Assembly (NCBI RefSeq): GCF_002234675.1
Contig: NC_019872.2
Coordinates: 8,882,950-8,946,949 of the forward strand
Direction of reading: 5' to 3'
DNA length: 64,000 bases
Origin: Oryzias latipes
Lineage: Eukaryota > Chordata > Actinopteri > Beloniformes > Adrianichthyidae
Positions 60,913 to 64,000 of the stretch are shown here, piece by piece. The notes beneath the pieces are model-generated. The model was not told the DNA's origin. It did not search any database and worked only from the letters and a program-made list of their open reading frames with translations. The stretch's first letter is position 1. Every line of letters begins with the position of its first letter. The position numbers were made by a program, and so were the translations under genes.

Positions 60913-61408
60913 ATTAATGTTTGGTATGTAAATAATGTATAATGTTCAAATAGTATGGAAAAATTTAGTGTTTCCACATATTCTTAAAATCTAATTAAAT
61001 ATAAATGTTATATTCGTAATATTTTTCTGTTGAAATGTGACTGACTACACAAAAAATTAGATGAACAAATAAAACAATTTTGGTCAAAATTGTGCCTCAT
61101 TTAATTTTTTGGTATGCAAATAACATCAAACATTTACAATAAAAAATAACATTACAGATCAACAGTAAGACAGAAGGCTGAACTGATTGTTAAAGACAAG
61201 ATAAGTGTAATTTAAGGTATGCATTCATGCATTTGCCACAATATATATCCAAGTTCTCTTTCATTCCATCTCAGAAACCCATCCAACACAGCCATGAGAG
61301 GTTGGGGCTGCACCTGGCATAATCTGCTTCCAGATGCCATCAGATATGGATCTGGCTGTGGTCCTACACAAGAGAAACACAACACACAAAAGTTAGACAT
61401 AAACTGTC

Positions 61409-62731
61409 AACCAGGACAAAACTGAAGTTTTAATCATCGGTTCTGAAGACAAGAGAGAGATGATTTTACCACATCTTCATAATTTTAAACCTTCTCCATG
61501 TGTGAGAAACCTGGGCGTACTTTTTGACTCTGAGCTAAATTTTATCCCACACATTAAAAATGTCGTTAAGACAGGATTTTATCATCTCAAAAACATTGCC
61601 AGAGTCGCCCGTTCCTCTCTCTTGCCAGCACAGAGGTACTAATGCATGCTTTTATTTTCAGTCGTTTAGATTATTGTAATGCCCTGCTCTCTGGTTTACC
61701 CAAAAAGTCTCTTTCAAACTTACAACTTCTGCAGAACTCAGCCGCACGAGTTCTGACGAGGACCAGAGGGCGGGAACACATTACACCGGTTTTAAAATCG
61801 CTGCATTGGCTCCCTGTGCGTTTCAGGATTGATTTTAAAGTTCTTTTAATGGTTTATAAATGTTTTTATGGTCTTGGGCCTTCTTATTTAAATGATATTC
61901 TTTTAAAATATGAGCCCTCGCGGACCCTGAGGTCCTCCGGTGCTGGCCTCTTAGTTGTTCCCAAGGTGAGGACCAAAACTTATGGTGAGGCTTCGTTCTG
62001 CCATTATGGTCCTGGCCTGTGGAACGGCCTTCCGGAGAACCTCAGGGCCGCAGAGACAGTAGAGGTTTGTAAGAAGAGGCTCAAGACTCACCTTTTTAAT
62101 TTAGCTTTTAGTTGATTTTAACTGCTAATTTATTCTATTAGTTTTAATATATGCTATTTTATGTATTTATTTTAATTTTATGCATCTTATTCTCAATTTT
62201 ATGTATTTTTTTTTCTTCTTTTTTATGTTTTTAATTTTAGCATCTTATGATTTTAGCCCCAGTGTTTCTTGAGGGGATCTTTTCCTCCAGGGATTGCCGG
62301 CTTGGTCAGCGGTTGTTGCTGCAGTTGTTGCCCTTGCTGGGGCGGCTGGGGTCTAATTTTACAGCTTTTGGGTGTGAGGGGGACCCCGGTGTTGTCCCGG
62401 TCTGGGTGGGCGCTGTGGCGATGTTCCGGTGGCCGGGCTGGCTCCTGGTATGAAAGGATTCCCAGATACTGTTTCCTCACAGCAGAGCCAAGCCATACTT
62501 GTTTGTTTATTAATTTATTTATTTTTTACAGTTACATAGTCATATTTCATTGTACGTGGGAGCCATGGGTCATGTGCTTTAATGGAGGGGAGTGGAAAGG
62601 GTGAAGGGTGGGTTGGGGTTTTTATTGTAATGTTGTGTGTTTACTGTTTTTAGTGTTAAAGCGCTTCGAGCTGCAATAAAGTGCATGAGAAGCGCTATTT
62701 TATAAATAAAGTTTGATTTGATTTGATTTGA
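61409..62731 (+). mobile_element. 5'-truncated L2/CR1-like LINE nested in the SWIM gene intron
   Basis: Begins inside the reverse-transcriptase ORF (NQDKTEVLIIGSEDKREM), continues NLGVLFDSELNFIPHIKNVV, a one-base frameshift near 61,637 and then the frame at 61642-62115 ([20 protein letters not shown] ... [20 protein letters not shown]). The 3' UTR has a GC-rich block (62,270-62,455) and ends agcgctattttataaataaa, followed by tttgatttgatttgatttga. It separates the two gene pieces at 62853 and 61363. Confidence 0.85.
61642..62115 (+). pseudogene. L2 reverse transcriptase C-terminal fragment
   Basis: 157 residues of the thumb and C-terminal region of an L2-clade reverse transcriptase, including [20 protein letters not shown] and [20 protein letters not shown]. 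The catalytic FADD region is absent because the copy is 5'-truncated, so it is non-functional. Confidence 0.88.
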
Positions 62732-64000
62732 TAAGTGCATAACTACATTTCAATTTAATTCATTATATCTGCTGTAACCATAATTTGGTTAGTCATAAGA
62801 TTAGAAAAAAAACAAACTTAACTTGCTCACAAAGCAACAAAAAGTTAATTACCTGTATATGCCTTGTACAGTGTGGACCTCTGACCGTCCCTGCCAACTG
62901 TTTTGGGCTTTTGCACCACCAGCTCACTAACCGGTTCAGGATGGATTCCCTTATAAGTAAAAGGCAAAAAGCAATTACAGTCTGTAGTCACTACTTGGGG
63001 TGTTTTTATAATAATTTAGAGTTGTTCTGGATACACATCCGTTCTTAAAAAATAATGACAATATGATCACAAACCCACCTGTGCTCTTGGTCTGTGCCAT
63101 CTTTGCAAGCCACTCGTGCAGGCCGGGGGGGTGGAGCAGCCTGCAGACCCAGCTGTGAATAATGTGCGCTCTGGAACAGGATGGCAACTATGTGATTGCA
63201 AAATCCTTTAGCAGCCACACAACTGCAGAAGAAAGCTTTCAGGTTGGCACATTCTGCATCCAGCGATATCTAGACACAATAAATTAAATAGGTTGAAATT
63301 AAGACATACTTATGTTGCTACATCAATGTAAAATGAAACTATAACTTTCAGTAGGGTGACCAGATTTGAGTTTGTAAAAAAGAGGAGTGAAGTGAGTTTG
63401 TGAGATATTTCATCGAGAGTAATTGGTGTTCAGAGCTGCATAAATGAAGCAAATATAATTACATTTCATCTATGTTCAATGTTATTTTATTATATAAGTA
63501 TCAAAAGAGAGGACATGTCCAGGAAAAGAGGACTTCTGCTCACCATACTTTCAGAAAAATAATACTAGTAAGTGAAGAAAGTGCCGCAACCGCAGCAAAA
63601 AGAATGAAGACGCATTTGGGCAACTTAACATTTCTTATTTACAGCTTCACCAAATTTTTGGGTGTTATGTTAATCTCATGCCTTTTCACTTAAACATACA
63701 CACAACATATTCACTGCGATGTGTTATGCCTTATATTACAAATTAATAACACCAGGATTTACAGTTGACGTAAACAAAGAGTTAGCGGTGATGCGGCTAT
63801 GGCTAAAGCTAGCTGAAGCTTACCTTGGTAATGGTGGATAAACTCTTCGTGGACGAATTTATATCCCTTGTCCAATTTGTTTCCTTTAGTGGACGAATGC
63901 ATCTTCACACTATTCATCACATCGGTGCTGGTGAACTTCGGAACACAACTCGGGCTCTTCGAAAACACTCTAGGCTCTGCCATTCCTCCGCAAGCGAAGC

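Larger units (their letters stand above)
61215..63983 (-). pseudogene. SWIM zinc-finger (YqaJ-associated) transposon gene remnant
   Basis: Minus-strand pieces: 63983-63824 (MAEPRVFSKSPSCVPKFTS, KGNKLDKGYKFVHEEFIHHY, donor gtaagc), 63269-63079 (ECANLKAFFCSCVAAKGFCN then HIVAILFQSAHYSQLGLQA, a CxCx6CxH SWIM finger), 62949-62853 (GIHPEPVSELVVQKPKTVGR then STLYKAYTG) and from 61363 (GPQPDPYLMASGSRLCQ). The second piece needs a frameshift in the G7 run at 63125-63131 to restore PACTSGLQRWHRPRA. The join between the first two pieces is out of phase, so an exon is lost or changed. The YqaJ nuclease part is not visible, so the gene is truncated. Confidence 0.65.
59745..64000. mobile_element. Decayed THAP/DDE - SWIM composite DNA transposon (ISL2EU-like), right end outside window
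   Basis: Two convergent gene remnants belong together: a THAP-DDE transposase on plus (59835-60920) and a SWIM-finger protein on minus (63983 to about 61215). This pairing is known from ISL2EU-type PIF/Harbinger-related elements in fish. A possible left terminus is agacctttttcacacttccg near 59,746. The right end is not in the window. An L2 LINE is nested inside. The name is an inference from recalled families. Confidence 0.6.

Noticed and set aside
63345..63620. agggtgaccagatttgag...agaggac stretches resembling a dispersed repeat
   Set aside because: Too short and diverged to define ends; left as intron sequence of the SWIM gene remnant.

Overview
The window is vertebrate nuclear DNA, almost certainly from a teleost fish (probably a spiny-rayed, medaka-like species). 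It has long AT-rich introns with GT-AG splice sites. Its transposons are typical of fish: RTE and L2 LINEs, tRNA-derived SINEs, Tc1, hAT, piggyBac-type MITEs and a THAP/DDE element. Its four genes give protein matches typical of fish orthologues. There is nothing prokaryotic here: no CRISPR arrays or operons.

Layout. (1) Positions 1-24,724 (+) hold the 3' part of caln1 (calneuron-1), as four coding exons at 3634, 5741, 17248 and 24597; the earlier exons lie left of the window. Its introns carry many repeats, including a full-length RTE retrotransposon (19,245-22,374) with an intact 997-residue ORF and a 12-bp target-site duplication. (2) Positions 29,736-31,674 (-) hold sdf2, complete in three exons. 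(3) Positions ~32,440-47,968 (+) hold supt6h (SPT6), complete, with one 5' UTR exon and 36 coding exons whose phases all join (1747 residues). It is head-to-head with sdf2. Its introns carry a 1.1-kb hAT element, a piggyBac-like MITE, a tRNA-SINE, an L2 fragment and a TIR-bounded element. (4) Positions 51,336-57,693 (-) hold rab34, complete in ten coding exons (251 residues), tail-to-tail with supt6h. A dead Tc1 transposon sits in its last intron. (5) Positions 59,100-64,000 hold a transposon graveyard. It contains a hAT MITE with a perfect 8-bp duplication, then a decayed element with a THAP+DDE transposase gene (+) and a convergent SWIM-zinc-finger gene (-). A 5'-truncated L2 is nested inside an intron of the latter.

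The neighbourhood sdf2-supt6h-rab34 is the one known from human 17q11.2, which supports these assignments; caln1 is an unrelated neighbour joined to it here. Together the genes cover neuronal Golgi/calcium signalling (caln1), ER protein quality control (sdf2), transcription elongation and histone chaperoning (supt6h) and Golgi/ciliary membrane traffic (rab34). I see no clearly new biological system. The most interesting material is the possibly still competent RTE element with its internally deleted derivative, the nested THAP/DDE-SWIM element, and several insertions close to splice sites and promoters.
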